64,000 nt of DNA. Source: Paguma larvata. Lineage: Eukaryota > Chordata > Mammalia > Carnivora > Viverridae. Below, piece after piece: positions 10,846 to 22,957 of the stretch. Location of the stretch: positions 66,540,500 through 66,604,499 of the forward strand of contig CM057827.1 of the NCBI GenBank assembly GCA_030068075.1. The letters are read 5' to 3'. Under the pieces are notes generated by a model. It saw only the letters and a list, made by a program, of their open reading frames with translations. It had not been told where the DNA came from and did not search any database. Position 1 is the stretch's first letter, and each line of letters starts with the position of its first letter. The position numbers and the translations under genes were made by a program.

Positions 10846-12179
10846 GGGGAAGATGGGACCAGGAGGATCCTAGTCCCATGGATACACACAGGGAATAGCT
10901 CAGAGTCAATAACTCAAAAATGACCTGAAGACTGGCGGAACAGATTCTCCACAGCTAAATGTAGAAAAGAGACCACACAGAAGAGGGTAGGAAGTGCACA
11001 ACCATGGTCAAGAGCCTCGAGACTTTCTGCAGGACAAAGAGACTCTGCAGGCATGGAGGGAGAGAGGAGTAGACCCCACACTGGGTATCCACAGGCACAA
11101 GGGACCAACACTGGGAAGACAAATTCCCACAAGATTTGGCTTTGACTTAAAATGTTCTTACCATCAGTGGGGCTTAACACTTGAAACTTTAAGAATCAGC
11201 ATGCTCACCTCTGGGAGAGTCAAAGTGCAAGGAGGTTTGACACTGAGTCCCTGCCCTTCAAGATAAAGCACAACAAACAACCTTGCTGAGGTTTAGCATA
11301 GAAGGAGCAATGAAAAAGGCCTACGGGGTATGGGAAGGAAATTTGTTTACCAGTCTGGAGTGGAGGTATCACTGGGAGTCTTCTCCAAGAACAAAAGAGC
11401 TGATGGGCAATTTCCTTCCCCCCACTGATAGCCTAGATAAAGGGACACTTGCAGGAATCAGTCCAGTATGAACACTCCATCTAACTTGCTAATAGCACAC
11501 CCCACCTCCAAGTTCTTCTGGGGACTCACCCCTCCAATATTCTGTTGGCTGGAATATACAGCAAAGCAGTACCATAGGCTGGCAGTGTGTAAGCAGACCT
11601 GATGTGGGCCAGCACCAAAGTGACTCCTGACCTGAGAAGAGGGGATGAAAACCACAATTACCACTTCCAACGCAGCCCCAGCAGTGGGCTAGGGCAAGAC
11701 GTCTAGTGCAACTGAAGGACCTTCCCACCCACTAAAGCTTCTCAGGGGATGACACAGGGAGAGCACCCTGCAGTTCAGTGCCAGTGAAGCTCTGAAAAAA
11801 TGCCTATCTAACCGAAATCAAGTCCAAGGCAGCCCCAGACTGGCCCACTAATAACATAAGGACCAAACTCTGTCCACAACAGTCAAAGAGAGACATTACA
11901 TATGACTGAAGGCAAACACAGCTCTGCCACAACCGTAGGGTGCATGTCGCAAACACAGGAGGTGCCCCTGAAGCACCAATTTGTAGTGAAGAAAAAATAC
12001 TGCACTATAATAATTCTTCTTCATAAGGCAATTATGTTCAAGACCAGGAGACATAGCTGTCTTTCCTAAAACAAAACAACAGACACAAGGAGTGAGACAA
12101 AATGAGGAGACAGATGAGTATGTCTTAAATGAAAGCACAGGGCAAAAATCACAAGAGACCTACACAAAACAAAGGTAAG

Positions 12180-12540
12180 TAATATGCCTCAGAATTTAAA
12201 ATAATGGTTGTAAAGATACTCAGTGGACTTGAGAAAGAGTGGGGGACCTCAACAAAGAGATATAAAACATAAAAAGGACAAATCAGAGTTGAAGAACTCA
12301 TTAACTGAAATTAAAAATACACTAAATGGAATAAATAGTAGACAAGAGGAAAAAGAATAGTTCAGCAACCTGAAGGACACAGTACTGGCAGGAAATCAAG
12401 CTGAACAGGATACAGAAAAAAATAATAGAATATGAAAATAGATTCAGAGACCTCAGTAACACCATTAAGCATAATAACATTCACATTATAGGGAAGGAGA
12501 AGAGTAAAGAAAGGAGAGAGCCAATTTACTGAAACTATAT
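12180..12540 (+). pseudogene. L1 ORF1 remnant (RNA-binding chaperone), C-terminal part missing
   Basis: ORF1p is the coiled-coil trimer that coats L1 RNA. Here GTTGAAGAACTCATTAACTG through GATTCAGAGACCTCAGTAAC corresponds to the charged coiled-coil part and the beginning of the RRM region. The sequence then jumps, after about 12540, to material close to the inter-ORF spacer (TTCAAACTTAAGCAACCATC at 12828). Most of the RRM and the C-terminal domain are therefore deleted. Stops interrupt every frame. An antisense SINE sits at the deletion boundary. Confidence 0.65.
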
Positions 12541-12602
12541 ACCTAAATTGTGCTGGGTTTAGGAGTAAAGGAAAGGAGTAAAAAATTGATGTTTTCATTT
12601 TT

Positions 12603-12804
12603 TTTAGCTTTTTAATGTTTATTTATTATTTTTAGAGAAAGAATGGAAGAAATGCAGAGAGAGGGAGAGAGAGGATCCCAAGCAGGCTCCGCACTGTCAG
12701 CAGAGAGCCCAATGTGGGGCTCAATCCCACTAACTGTGAGATCATGACCTGAGCTGAAATCAAGAGTCTGATGCTTAACTGATTGAGCCGCCCAGGTTTC
12801 CCCC
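12603..12804 (-). mobile_element. Feline SINE, antisense, inside the L1
   Basis: The minus strand gives the tRNA-like head (GGGCGGCTCAATCAGTTAAG), a CT-rich region and A-rich tail. Target-site duplications AAATTGATGTTTT (12583-12595) and AAATTTAATGTTTT (12805-12818) flank it, so it landed after the L1. Confidence 0.9.
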
Positions 12805-13090
12805 AAATTTAATGTTTTTAGAATTAGTTCAAACTTAAGCAACCATCACCTTAACTTAGATTGCTATACGCATAAGATGTTATATACAAACCCAATGGTA
12901 ACTAACAATCCAAAACTAGTAATAGATATGCAAAAAATAAAGAGAAAAGAATCCAAGTGTATAATCCAAGTGTATTTCTTAAGCCAACAAATCAAGAAAA
13001 GAGAGTAAGAGAAAAAAGGAACTACTAAAACAATCATAAAACAAGTAACAAAATGGGAGGAAGTACATACCTATCAACAGTTTCTTTGAG

Positions 13091-13310
13091 GGGCACCTAG
13101 GTGGCTCAGTCAGTTAAGCATCTGCCTTAGGCTCAAGGTCATGATCTCATGGTTTGTGGGTTTGAGCCCCTCTTCGGGCTCTGTGTTAACAGCTCAGAGC
13201 CTGGAGTTTGCTTCAGATTGTGTGTCTCCTCTCTCTAGCTCTCTCTGCACCTCCTTCGCTCATGCTCTCTGTCTTTCTCTCTCTCTCAGAAATGAATAAA
13301 CATTAAAAAA
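13091..13310 (+). mobile_element. Feline SINE inside L1 ORF2 (endonuclease end)
   Basis: It runs from GGGGCACCTAGGTGGCTCAG to AATGAATAAACATTAAAAAA. Flanking CAGTTTCTTTGA (13079-13090) and CAATTTATTTGA (13311-13322) are the target-site duplication. It interrupts the L1 exactly where ORF2 begins (ACTTTGAATGTAAATGG in intact copies). Confidence 0.92.
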
Positions 13311-13322
13311 AACAATTTATTT

Positions 13323-16300
13323 GAAAGTAAATGAACTAAACATTGCAATCAAAAGACATAGAGTGATAGAATAGATTAAAAACAAAAAAAAAACAAAAAA
13401 ACACTATCTACATGCTGCCTATAAGAGACTCATTATTGACCTAAAGACACATTCTGGCTAAAATTGAATAAATGAAAAAGCATTGATCCTTCAAATGGAA
13501 GTGCAAAGACAGAGTAGCAATACTTGTATTAGACAAAACAGACTTTGCAAAAAGATCATAGCTAAAAACAAAGAATAATATTACATAATCAAAAAGGAAA
13601 TAATCAACAAAAATATATTATAACTGTAATTATTTATGAACCCAATATGGAAGCAACCAAATACACAAAGGAGCTAATTAAAATCAAAATGGAATTAATC
13701 ACTAGTAATACATATATTAATAGTATGGAACTTTAATACCCCACTTTCATCAATGAATATATCCTCAAAACAGAAAATCAACAAGGAAACAGAGGCTTTA
13801 AATAACAGCATTAGACTAGTTGGATCTAAAAGATATCATCAGAACCTTCCAACCTAAACAACAGAATACACATTCTTCTCAAGTGCACATAACATTCTCC
13901 AGAAGAGCTCACATGTGAGGCCACAAAACAAGTCTCAACAAATTCAAAAAGACTGAAATCATATAATGAATCTTTTGCAACCACACACTATGAAACTAGA
14001 AATCAACCCCCCCCACACACACACACACAAGACGCCAAAAAACATTCTAGAAAAAATTCACATACATGGTGATTAATTAACATGCTACTCAATAATAAAT
14101 GGGCCAACCAAGAAATCAAAGAGAAAATTAAAAAAGTATATGGACAGAAATGAAAATGAAAACACAATGGTCAGAAATCTTCAGGATGCAGTGAAAGCTC
14201 TTCCAAGAGGGAAGTTTATAGCAATACGGGTATGCATCAAGAAGCCAGAAAAACTTCAAATAAACAACCTAACTTTACATCTAAATAAGCTAGAAAAAGA
14301 TGACCAAACAATGCCTAAACCCAGCAGAAAGAAGGAAATAAGAGATATTAGAGTTGAATTAAATGAAATGAAGTCTAACAATAAATAAAACAGATCAATG
14401 AAACCAGCAGCTGGTTTTTTGAAAAAATCAACAACATTGATAAACCTTCAGCCAGACTCATGATTAAAGGAAAAGAGAGCATTGAAATACACAAAATCAG
14501 AAGTGAAAGAGGAGAAATAACAACCAAAACTACAGACATACCAAGGATTATAAGAGTATATTATGAAAAAACATATGCCAACAAATTGGACAACATGGAA
14601 GAAATAGATAAATTCTTGGAAACATATAGTCTTCCAAAACTGAATCAGGAATAGAAAATTTCAACAGACAAATTACTAGGAATGAAATTGAATCATTAGT
14701 CAAACCTTCCCAAAATATCAAAGTCCAGGACTAGATGGCTTCACACGTAAATTCTACCAAATATTTAAAGAAGAGTTGGTATCTATTCTTCTCAAACTAG
14801 TCAAAAAATAGAAGAGGAAAGAGAGCTTCCCATTTCATCCAAAGAGAGCAGCATTACCCTGATGCCCAAACCAGATAAAGACACTACAAAATAGAGAGCT
14901 CTAAGTCATTATCTGATGAACATAGATGCAAAAATCCGTAACAAAATACAAGCAAATTGAATCTAACAATACATTAAAAAATTTATCATTCACAGTGATT
15001 ACGTGGGGCATTACGAGAAGGAAAGGTAGGTTGATATTCAGAAATCAATCAGTGAGATACATCACATTAGCTAGAGGAAGCATAAAAATCATACAGTCAT
15101 CTCACTAGATGCAAAAACAAACAAACAAAACAAAAAAATGAACAAAAATTTGACAAAATCCAAAATCCATTCACAACAAAGACTCTAAATAATGTAGGGT
15201 TAGAGGGAACATTCCTCAATATAATAAAGGCCATATATGAAAAACCCACTGCTAACATCATACTCAATGGGGAAAGACTGATAGCTTTTCTTCCAAGACT
15301 AGAAAAAAGATAAAGATGTCCACTCTCTCCACTTTTATTCAACATAGTATGGAAGTTCTACCTGCAACAATCAGACAACAAAAGTAAATAAAGGCATCCA
15401 AGTTGGTAAGGATGAAAAAGCTTTCACTATTTGCAGATGGCATGATCCTATACATACAGAAAACTCTAAAAATTCAACTAAAAATTACTACATATGATAA
15501 ATGAATTCAGTAAGGTTGCAGGATACAAAATCAATACACAGAAATCACATTTCTGCATACTAATGATGATGTAGCAAAAAATGAAATTAGGCAATCAACT
15601 TCATTTACAAGTGCACCTAAAACAATAAAATACCTACAAGTAAACTTAATCGAAGAGGTTCAAGAACTGTACCCTGAAAGCAGTAACACTGATGAAAGCA
15701 ATTCAAAATCACACAAATGTGAAGATATCCCATTCTCATGGATTGTGAAAACAAATATCGCTAAAACAGCCATGCTATCCAAAGCAATCTACAGATTTAA
15801 TGCAATCCCTATTAAATACCAAAAGTATTTCTCATGAAACTAGAACAATTAATCCTCAAATTTGTATGGAACCACAAAATACCTGAATAACCAAAGCAAT
15901 CTTGAAAAAAGAAAAAACAAAACTGGAGGTATCACAATCCCAGATTTCACGATATACTACAAAGCTGTAGTGATCAAAACAGTATGGTACTGGGATGAAA
16001 ACAGACACATAGATCAATAGAACAAAATAGAGAGCCCAGAAAAATATCCACGATTAACAATTTATCTATAAACCTATGACCAATGAGGCAAGAATATACA
16101 ACAGGTAAATGACAGCCTCTTTGACAAAGGGTGCTGTGAAAACTGGGCAGTTACATGCAAAAGAATGAAACTCAATGATTTTCTTACACCATACACAAAA
16201 ATAAATTCAAAATGTATTAAAGACCTTATATGATACATGAAACCATAAAAAAAAATCCTTGAAGAAAACAGGCAGAAATTTCTCTGACAATGCAAGAGCA

Positions 16301-17008
16301 GTATTTTTCTAGCTATGTTTTCTGAGGCAAGGGAAATAAAAGCAAAATAAATTATTGGGCCTATATCAAAAGAAGAAGTTTCTGCACAGGTAAGGAAACC
16401 ATCAAGTAAACTGAAAGACAACTTAATTAATGGTAGAAAATATTTATAAATGATGTATCTAATAAGGATTTAGCAACCAAATATACATAAACAACTACTA
16501 CAACTCAACAGCAAAAAACAAACAAAACCAATCTAATTAAAAAATGGTAGGAAGAATGAAGACATTTCTTCATAGAAGGCATACATATGGCCAACAGACA
16601 CATGAAAAGATGCTCAATGTGACTTAGGGAAATGCAAATCAACAACACAATGAACTATCACCTCACACTTGTCAGAATGGCTAAACTCAAAAACACAAGA
16701 AACAAGTGTTGGTGAAGATGTGGAGAAAAAGGAACCCTCTTGCTCTGTTGGTGGGAATACAAACTGGAGCAGCCACTGTGGAAAACAGTATGAAGACTCC
16801 TCAAAAACTTAAAAATAGAACTAGGATAGGATCCATTAATTCCACTACTGAGTGTTTACGCAAAGAATACAAAAACACTAATTTAAAAAGATACATGCAA
16901 CCCTGTTTACTGCATTCCTTACAACAGCCAAATTACAGAAGCAACCCGTGTCCACTGGCAGAAGAATAAAGTAATGTATAAACAATGGAATAGTACTCAG
17001 CCATAAGA
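13323..17008 (+). pseudogene. L1 ORF2 remnant (endonuclease-reverse transcriptase), dead
   Basis: ORF2p nicks the target and copies L1 RNA into DNA. Pieces are readable in several frames: endonuclease region (CTATCTACATGCTGCCTATA at 13405), the stretch leading into the reverse transcriptase (14140-14388, 82 codons; 14460-14654, 64 codons), the polymerase core and the C-terminal zinc-knuckle region (16706-16969). At the catalytic motif the sequence 15430-15441 reads Phe-Ala-Asp-Gly, where active copies have Phe-Ala-Asp-Asp: the second metal-binding Asp codon is GGC. Frameshifts and stops are scattered throughout. A short C8(CA)9 tract occurs at 14007-14029. Confidence 0.88.
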
Positions 17009-17022
17009 AAGGACAAAATCTT

Positions 17023-17229
17023 GGGGCACTTGGAAGCTCAGTCAATAAAGTGTCTCACTCTTGCTTTTAGCTCAAGTCATGATCTTACGACTTATGAGAT
17101 CAAGTCCCATGTTGGGATCCATGCTGACAGCACAGAGTCTGCATGGGATTCTCTCTCTCCCTCTCTCTCTACCCCTTTCCCCACTTATGGTCTCTCCCTC
17201 TATCTCTCAAAATAAACATTAAAATTTTT
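17023..17229 (+). mobile_element. Feline SINE near the L1 3' end
   Basis: It runs from GGGGCACTTGGAAGCTCAGT to AAATAAACATTAAAATTTTT. Target-site duplication AAAGGACAAAATCTT (17008-17022) and AAAGAATAAAATCTT (17230-17244). It belongs to the older type with TTGCTTTTAGCTCAAGTCATG. Confidence 0.9.
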
Positions 17230-17592
17230 AAAAGAATAAAATCTTGCCATGTGTAACAACAGGCATAGATCTAGAGGATATAATGCTATGTGAATTAAGT
17301 CCATCAAAGAAAGACAAATAACATATAATTTCACTCATATGTATAATTTAACAAATTAATAAATAAAGACAAAAAAACCCACAAAAACTCCAGACTCTTA
17401 AATATAGAGAACTCAGGGTTATCAAAGGGAGGTGTTTGGGGAAATGGGGGAAATTGGTGACAGAAATGAAATGATATACTTATCATGATGAGCACTGAGT
17501 AACTTGTGAGAGAATTTTTGAATCACTGTATTATACACCTGAAATTAATTTAACACTGTATGTTACATTGGAATTAAAATACAAATAAAAAG

Positions 17593-18276
17593 ATTTTACC
17601 TTGTAAGGTTTAATCCTGATCTTATTCATATAGATTCTATAAAGTTATAATTGAGTTTGAGTATATTTCTTTCTTATACAGATTCAACATATATTCATAC
17701 ATTGATTTTGATCACTTGAATTATACTTTGAAATACATATTCTATCTACCATACGTGACACTCTTAAATTTTAGTTTCGTAGAATCAAAATATCCATGCC
17801 AACTTGCACAGTATAGAGAGCCATTTGCTGCGGAAGAGATAAAGTACTTCAAACAGACTGCTTTGTAACCCAACATTTTGCATCGAAGCAACATATATGT
17901 GAGCCAGAATTTTTTCTGCACTCCCCCATCTGATAGTTATTGAAAAACTGTAGGAGATATGTCCTTGAATAATATAATAGCGGTTATGTAAAAACATTCC
18001 AATTTAATATTTTTTCTCCATTATGAATCATTATCACCTTTTGCTATTTGATGGAAAATTTTGACAACTGCTTGCTGGAATCAATTTTGGTTTTATTTTT
18101 ATTAAACAATGACAAACCATGCTTATGCTGGTACCTTTTTAAGTACTACCTATAATTCCCAAAGACTCTGCTTTAGATAAATAAGTTTTTCAACTCCTGT
18201 GCCTCCCTGGAGCATATGTCTTATTCTTACCATAGTCACCTTTTAATAAGAAATCTAATTACCTTTTGTATTTTTA
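17593..18276. other. Unique AT-rich DNA, nothing seen
   Basis: No repeat, RNA gene or exon recognised. A 70-codon minus-strand frame (17785-17997) is unremarkable. Confidence 0.45.
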
Positions 18277-18491
18277 AAAATGTTTTTACAATTTGTTCAC
18301 ATGTATTTATTTTGAGAAGCAGTGAGAAAGCAAGGGAGGGGCAAAGAGAGAGGGAAGGAGAGAATCCCAAATAGACTCTGTGCTGACAGTACAGAGCCTG
18401 ATGCCAGGCTCCAACTCACGAACCGTGAGATCATGACCTGAGCCGAAAACAAGAGTCAGACACTTAGCTGACTGATCCACACGGGTGTCCC
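18277..18491 (-). mobile_element. Feline SINE, antisense
   Basis: The plus strand runs from the T-rich tail (TTTTAAAAATGTTTTTAC) through GAGAGAGGGAAGGAGAGAAT to CTGATCCACACGGGTGTCCC, the reverse of the tRNA-like head. Flanks CCTTTTGTA and CCTTGTGTA may be the decayed target-site duplication. Confidence 0.88.
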
Positions 18492-19091
18492 CTTGTGTAG
18501 TTATTTATTATCTTGTATGAGTGTTTAAATCCTAATGCAGTTTTATAGTTCATTATATTAGCATTTAGTTTCACTTTTAATAATTACAGAATTCGTCTAC
18601 TAAATAGAACAGGAAAACTTGCCAAATATGGATTTGGTGGGTAGTGTGGGGTACCAGATTAGTGAGAGCTGCTGGGACTAGTCAGATTCGCTGGGGCATG
18701 GCTACCCTTGCAGGGCACCATGTAACTTGAAGATGCTGGAGTGTGTGTACTTGCAGGCAGAACACCGTTCTGACAGACAGATAATAGGAATTCCCTTCAA
18801 ACTGGAAGCATTTCATTTTTGAAAGGAAACATGTCACAATCTGACTGTTGGATGGAAAGATGGGTGAGAGGTGCCATGACCTGCTTATACTGGAATTTCA
18901 AAGAAATTTGGGAAAAAATGTAATATATAGGAAACAAACACATATGTATCTCAGAAAATAGATTAGAATATTTGCATTTATGACCGGAAACACAACCAAA
19001 TGATTGTTTTATCTATTAGTGCTTAAGTATAAGAGTGGGTATTTTAAAACTTGAGCTATTGTCCTTTGCAATTAAACAAATGCCATTTAGA
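18492..19091. other. Unique DNA, nothing seen
   Basis: It includes a less AT-rich patch at about 18630-18800 (GGGACTAGTCAGATTCGCTG) that matches no repeat I recognise and has no open frame of note. Confidence 0.4.
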
Positions 19092-19102
19092 CATTATATG
19101 TA

Positions 19103-19166
19103 TTTTTAAGTTTATTTATTTTGAGACAGACACAGAATGAGTGGGGGGAGGGGCAGAGTTTGAGGA

Positions 19167-19202
<36 letters not shown>

Positions 19203-19330
19203 TCCCAAGTAGGCTCTGAGTTGCCAATGCAGAGCTTGATCCAGGGATCAAACTCACAAAAAATGAGGTCATGACCTGAGCCAAAATCAAGAGTCTGATG
19301 CTCAATGAACTGATCCACCCAGGCACCCCC
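19103..19330 (-). mobile_element. Feline SINE, antisense, with (GA)n expansion
   Basis: The orientation is shown by the 5' T-rich tail and the head at the right end (GATCCACCCAGGCACCCC). Target-site duplications CATTATATGTA (19092-19102) and CATTATATATA (19333-19343). The CT-rich part of the element has expanded to a nearly pure GA tract at 19169-19201. Confidence 0.92.
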
Positions 19331-19345
19331 TACACATTATATATA

Positions 19346-21179
19346 AGTTACACTGTATTTACAAAACCACTATTTCTGTATAAATTATTTCACATTCTTA
19401 AGGATGTTGTATATTCAAGAATGTAGCACTTAGACATTTTTAGAAAGGTAGATTGAGGAATATTCATTTTTGGTTTGTGACTAAAAGGGCGTCAAGTATT
19501 TTTTAACAGGCAATTAACTGAATTGTATTTAGAAAGGTTGAGATTCACAAAAACAAATCAATACTTAAGAATTGTTAACTTAGCAGCTGATGTGTAATTG
19601 GTAAGTCAACTATTAGAACTACATTTTATATTGTTACATGAAATTGAAATATCATATATTACACTGCATTTAATAAAATATTTTGAAGTAGGCTTAACAG
19701 TGATCAGAAAAATAAGAGAAAATTAAAATATACTTTGAATTATACTGTGGTTTCACATGAACTTGAGTAAATTGTGCAGAATTCATGGCTACCATAGTTC
19801 TACACCATTTAACCCTGAGGTCCACAGAGACTGCCACTGCAATTGGTTTGGTAAATTCTTCCATGTTAGGCATATCAACTGGCTATTAATTAGCTAATGA
19901 AGGGAAGAGGATGGAATTGTAACTGGGATTCTGTTAGTAATTTATATTGCATAGGGTGGTCAACATCTTTAAATCACTACCATGTGAATTTTGTTGCTTT
20001 TATTCTCGTAAGAGGATTTTACCTCTTTCCAAACCTGGAGTCGGTCAATTCCGCATCTGAGTTATATGCATTTAGTTACACTATTCCTTTCTTCTTTGAA
20101 ATGGGTAGTTTCTGGGGAATCTTAGGTAAATTAAGATGTTCAACATTTGCACACTAAACTTTCTTTGACTTCTCTTTAAGAAGTTCACTGTTTGAAAATC
20201 CTGAATATTGTCAATTAAAATATTTACTTCCAAACAACATAACTTGACAGTATGGATACAGAGACTTAGGGAATGTCCTGTTTTACTTAATTCTCCCCAA
20301 GTATGGCAGGCATGAACCTCATCAGTGTTGCTTCTTTGTCTTCAACTTTAAGAGTGTTTTAAGCCCTTGCATGAAAAACATCAAGCAAGCCAAAGTCGCT
20401 GAATAGATTACATCTTTGTTTCTGTTGGACAATACAAAGATTTTCATTTTTGCTCTAGTGGGCAGATACTTTCATAGATATTCAAATAGAATTTATCGTC
20501 TTCCCAGAACATTCAATCGAAGACTCTATTAGTCTTACTTTATGAGATTTTTTTTTCCAATAAGGACTGTACCTTATTGGACAGGTCATCACTCTTCATT
20601 TTCAGAGATGTTTTATTTTCAATTTCATTGAGTGAATTGAAGACAGTAGGCATGAGCATCCTTATTTCTGCCTCTTTAAATTCTTTGCCTTCCTCTCTCA
20701 TACTTAGTTTCATTCTGTCCTCGCTTCAGAATACGAGCCTCTACTGCTCAAGACCTATTCTTTAAACTCTTTGCTTCTCTCCCTTTTAACCCCTTTAGGA
20801 CTCCACAAGCACCCAACAGTTCTTTTCCCATCTTAGACCTCTTCAGTGGCTCTCTAAACAAGCCCATGACCCACCACGTTAGAACAAACAACAAAACCCA
20901 GCAAAATCCACACTGCCTAACCATCTGTACCTTATCCCCATTTATTAGTCTTTTTATTCAGGTATGTTCACAACTATTTACACACACACATACAAAGCTG
21001 TGTGGGAGAAAAAGAAAACCAGTAGATGTTTACGGTTTTTTTACTTTAGCCTTATAGAATCAACTCAAAACAACTCTTTTCCAAAGCTAATTAAGTCAGT
21101 TCTATTCTCCTCCATGCCTCCCTCTAGTGTGGCTTTATCATTCATTTATAATTCAAGTAGATACACTTGCCATAATCTG
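19346..21179. other. Unique AT-rich DNA
   Basis: About 1.8 kb without a recognised mobile element. Short open frames (86 codons at 19897-20157; 62-72 codons at 20577-21182) are not recognisable. It contains a perfect 9 bp inverted repeat at 20557-20580, reported separately. Confidence 0.45.
20557..20580. repeat. Perfect 9 bp inverted repeat, 6 bp loop
   Basis: CCAATAAGG, loop ACTGTA, CCTTATTGG. As RNA or single-stranded DNA this makes a short hairpin after a T run (20549-20556). Each arm contains a CCAAT-box-like motif, one on each strand. No flanking element explains it. Confidence 0.7.
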
Positions 21180-21725
21180 TAATTCCCTTGACATCCTTGA
21201 TTTTTTTAATTTGCATATAGTAAAACTAAGTGTTTAGTTCCAAAGGATTTGACAATTAGAGTCATGTTTCTACCACCATGTAATATTCTTAACAGTCACA
21301 TCACTCCAAAATCTCCCCCATGCTAACTCTTGGTAACCAGCCACTCCTCCACCCCATTTCCCTACAACCATCCATTTTCCACGCTTACACGTTTGCTTTA
21401 CCTAACTATCACATAAATGGAATCACACAACATCCATTCTTTGTGTTTTAAAACACATTTAAGATTTATCTGTGTTTTAATGTTAAACAACAATCTCTTC
21501 CTTTTTTATTGCTGAGTAGTACTCAATTGAATGGCTAGAATGGCATATGAGTTGTTTCAATTCATTGACGATGATGAATAGAGCTACCACACACATAACG
21601 TACTACATTTTGTGTGAACCTAAGTTTTCAAAGAATTTTTACTTTGAAGTGGAATTCCTAGTAATATATTAAGTATACATTTAGCTTTTATGAAATAGGT
21701 AAACTGTTTGAACATGGCTATTCCA

Positions 21726-21933
21726 GGGGTGCCTGGGTGCCTCTGTCAGTTAAGTGAACAACTCTTGATTTTGGTTCAGGTCATGATCTCACAGTTCTGG
21801 AGTATGAGTACCGCAATGGGCTCTGCATGGATTGGCACAGGCCTGCTTTGGATTCTCCCTCTCTCTCTCCCATTCCTTCTGCCCCTCCCCTCCTTGCACA
21901 ATCTCTCTCAAAATAAAAATTTTTTTTAATATA
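21726..21933 (+). mobile_element. Feline SINE
   Basis: It runs from GGGGTGCCTGGGTGCCTCTG to AAATAAAAATTTTTTTTAA. The target-site duplication ATGGCTATTCCA (21714-21725; 21934-21945) is identical on both sides. Confidence 0.93.
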
Positions 21934-22177
21934 ATGGCTATTCCATCTTGCATTCCCACAAGCAATATATCATCTTTAGCACTTGGTATAGCCTTTTTTT
22001 AAACCCGTTCTAATAGATGTAGTTGAACTTAGAGTTCCCTCATGAATGATGAGGTCGTTTATCCCTTCATAAGCCTATTTACCATTTATATAATTTACTT
22101 GGTGAAGTGTATTTGCTAAGAATTATGTGATAATTCTTTATTCCTTTAATGTAAGGTGTCTTTTCTGGGTGCCTTCA

Positions 22178-22387
22178 ACATTTTTTCAATGTTTATTATT
22201 TTGGAGAGACAGAGACAAAGTGTGAGTGGGGGAGGGGTCAAGTGAGAGGGAGACACAGAATCTGAAGCAAGCTCCAGGCTCCTAGATGTCAGCACAGAAC
22301 CCAACACGGAGCTTAAATCCACACCTCAAGATCATGACCTGAGGTGAAGTTGGGCACTTAACTGACTGAGCTACTCAGGCGCCTCAG
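22178..22387 (-). mobile_element. Feline SINE, antisense
   Basis: The T-rich tail end (TTTTTTCAATGTTTATTATT) is on the left and the head (GAGCTACTCAGGCGCCTCAG, the reverse of the GGGGCGCCTGGGTGGCTC start) is on the right. Its target-site duplication is not clear. Confidence 0.9.
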
Positions 22388-22957
22388 GTTTTTCCATATT
22401 TTAAATATAATAGGCCGACATATTTTTTTAATCCTGTTTTTGTTTTTTTTCTTTTGGTGAGTTCTTGGCTTGTAGTTCAGATCTGTTATTTTGAGGAAAT
22501 TTGTATTGTGTCTACAATTATTTTTTTGGCCCTGTTTTCTCTCTCTTCTACTGGGATTCCAAATTCATGTATGAGACCATTTGATGTCATCCTAAAGGCT
22601 TTGGATCTGCTCTATTCCTTTTTTCTGTTTGCACAATTTCAATAGATATTTTAAATTCACTTCATTTCCTCAGCTTAGTCTAATGATGAGCCATCGAAGG
22701 CATTTTTCATCTTGTTGCTACACATTTCATTCCATTGCCATTTGACTATTTTATACTGTTGTTTTCTCTCTGCTCAAGTTAACTATATGATCTTGTGTAT
22801 CGTCCGTCTTCTCCATCTGAGCCTTTAAAATATTAATCATAGTTATTTAAATTTCCCGTCGGACAGCTCTAAGGTCTTTGTCATATGTGAGTCTAGTTTT
22901 GATTACTGCTTTTTTTTGTCTCCTGGGAATCTTTCTAATGTTGTCATTTTTTTGCTG

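Larger units (their letters stand above)
10846..17592 (+). mobile_element. Carnivore LINE-1 with preserved 5' end, degraded
   Basis: The element begins at GGGGAAGATGGGACCAGGAG, matching the start of the carnivore L1 5' UTR. It continues through AATGACCTGAAGACTGGC, an ORF1 remnant, the inter-ORF spacer, ORF2, and a 3' UTR ending CACTGTATGTTACATTGGAA plus A-rich tail. Three SINEs are inserted (12603-12804, 13091-13310, 17023-17229). Without them it is about 6.1 kb. Both ORFs are broken by many stops and deletions. No target-site duplication could be identified, so age is judged only from decay. Confidence 0.92.
21180..22955 (-). mobile_element. Ancient L1, antisense, split by two SINEs
   Basis: The plus strand shows the reverse complement of an old L1 3' UTR and ORF2 end: CACTCCAAAATCTCCCCCAT, AAATGGAATCACACAACA, TTTTTATTGCTGAGTAGTAC, CATTCCCACAAGCAATATAT, and TTACTTGGTGAAGTGT. 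The part after 22388 (GCCTTTAAAATATTAATCAT, GAGTCTAGTTTTGATTACTGC) resembles another stretch of old L1 sequence often found next to it. SINEs at 21726-21933 and 22178-22387 interrupt it. Confidence 0.72.

Noticed and set aside
14140..14654. Two consecutive plus-strand frames looking like a reverse-transcriptase gene
   Set aside because: They are fragments of the decayed L1 ORF2, not a host or viral gene; reported as pseudogene.
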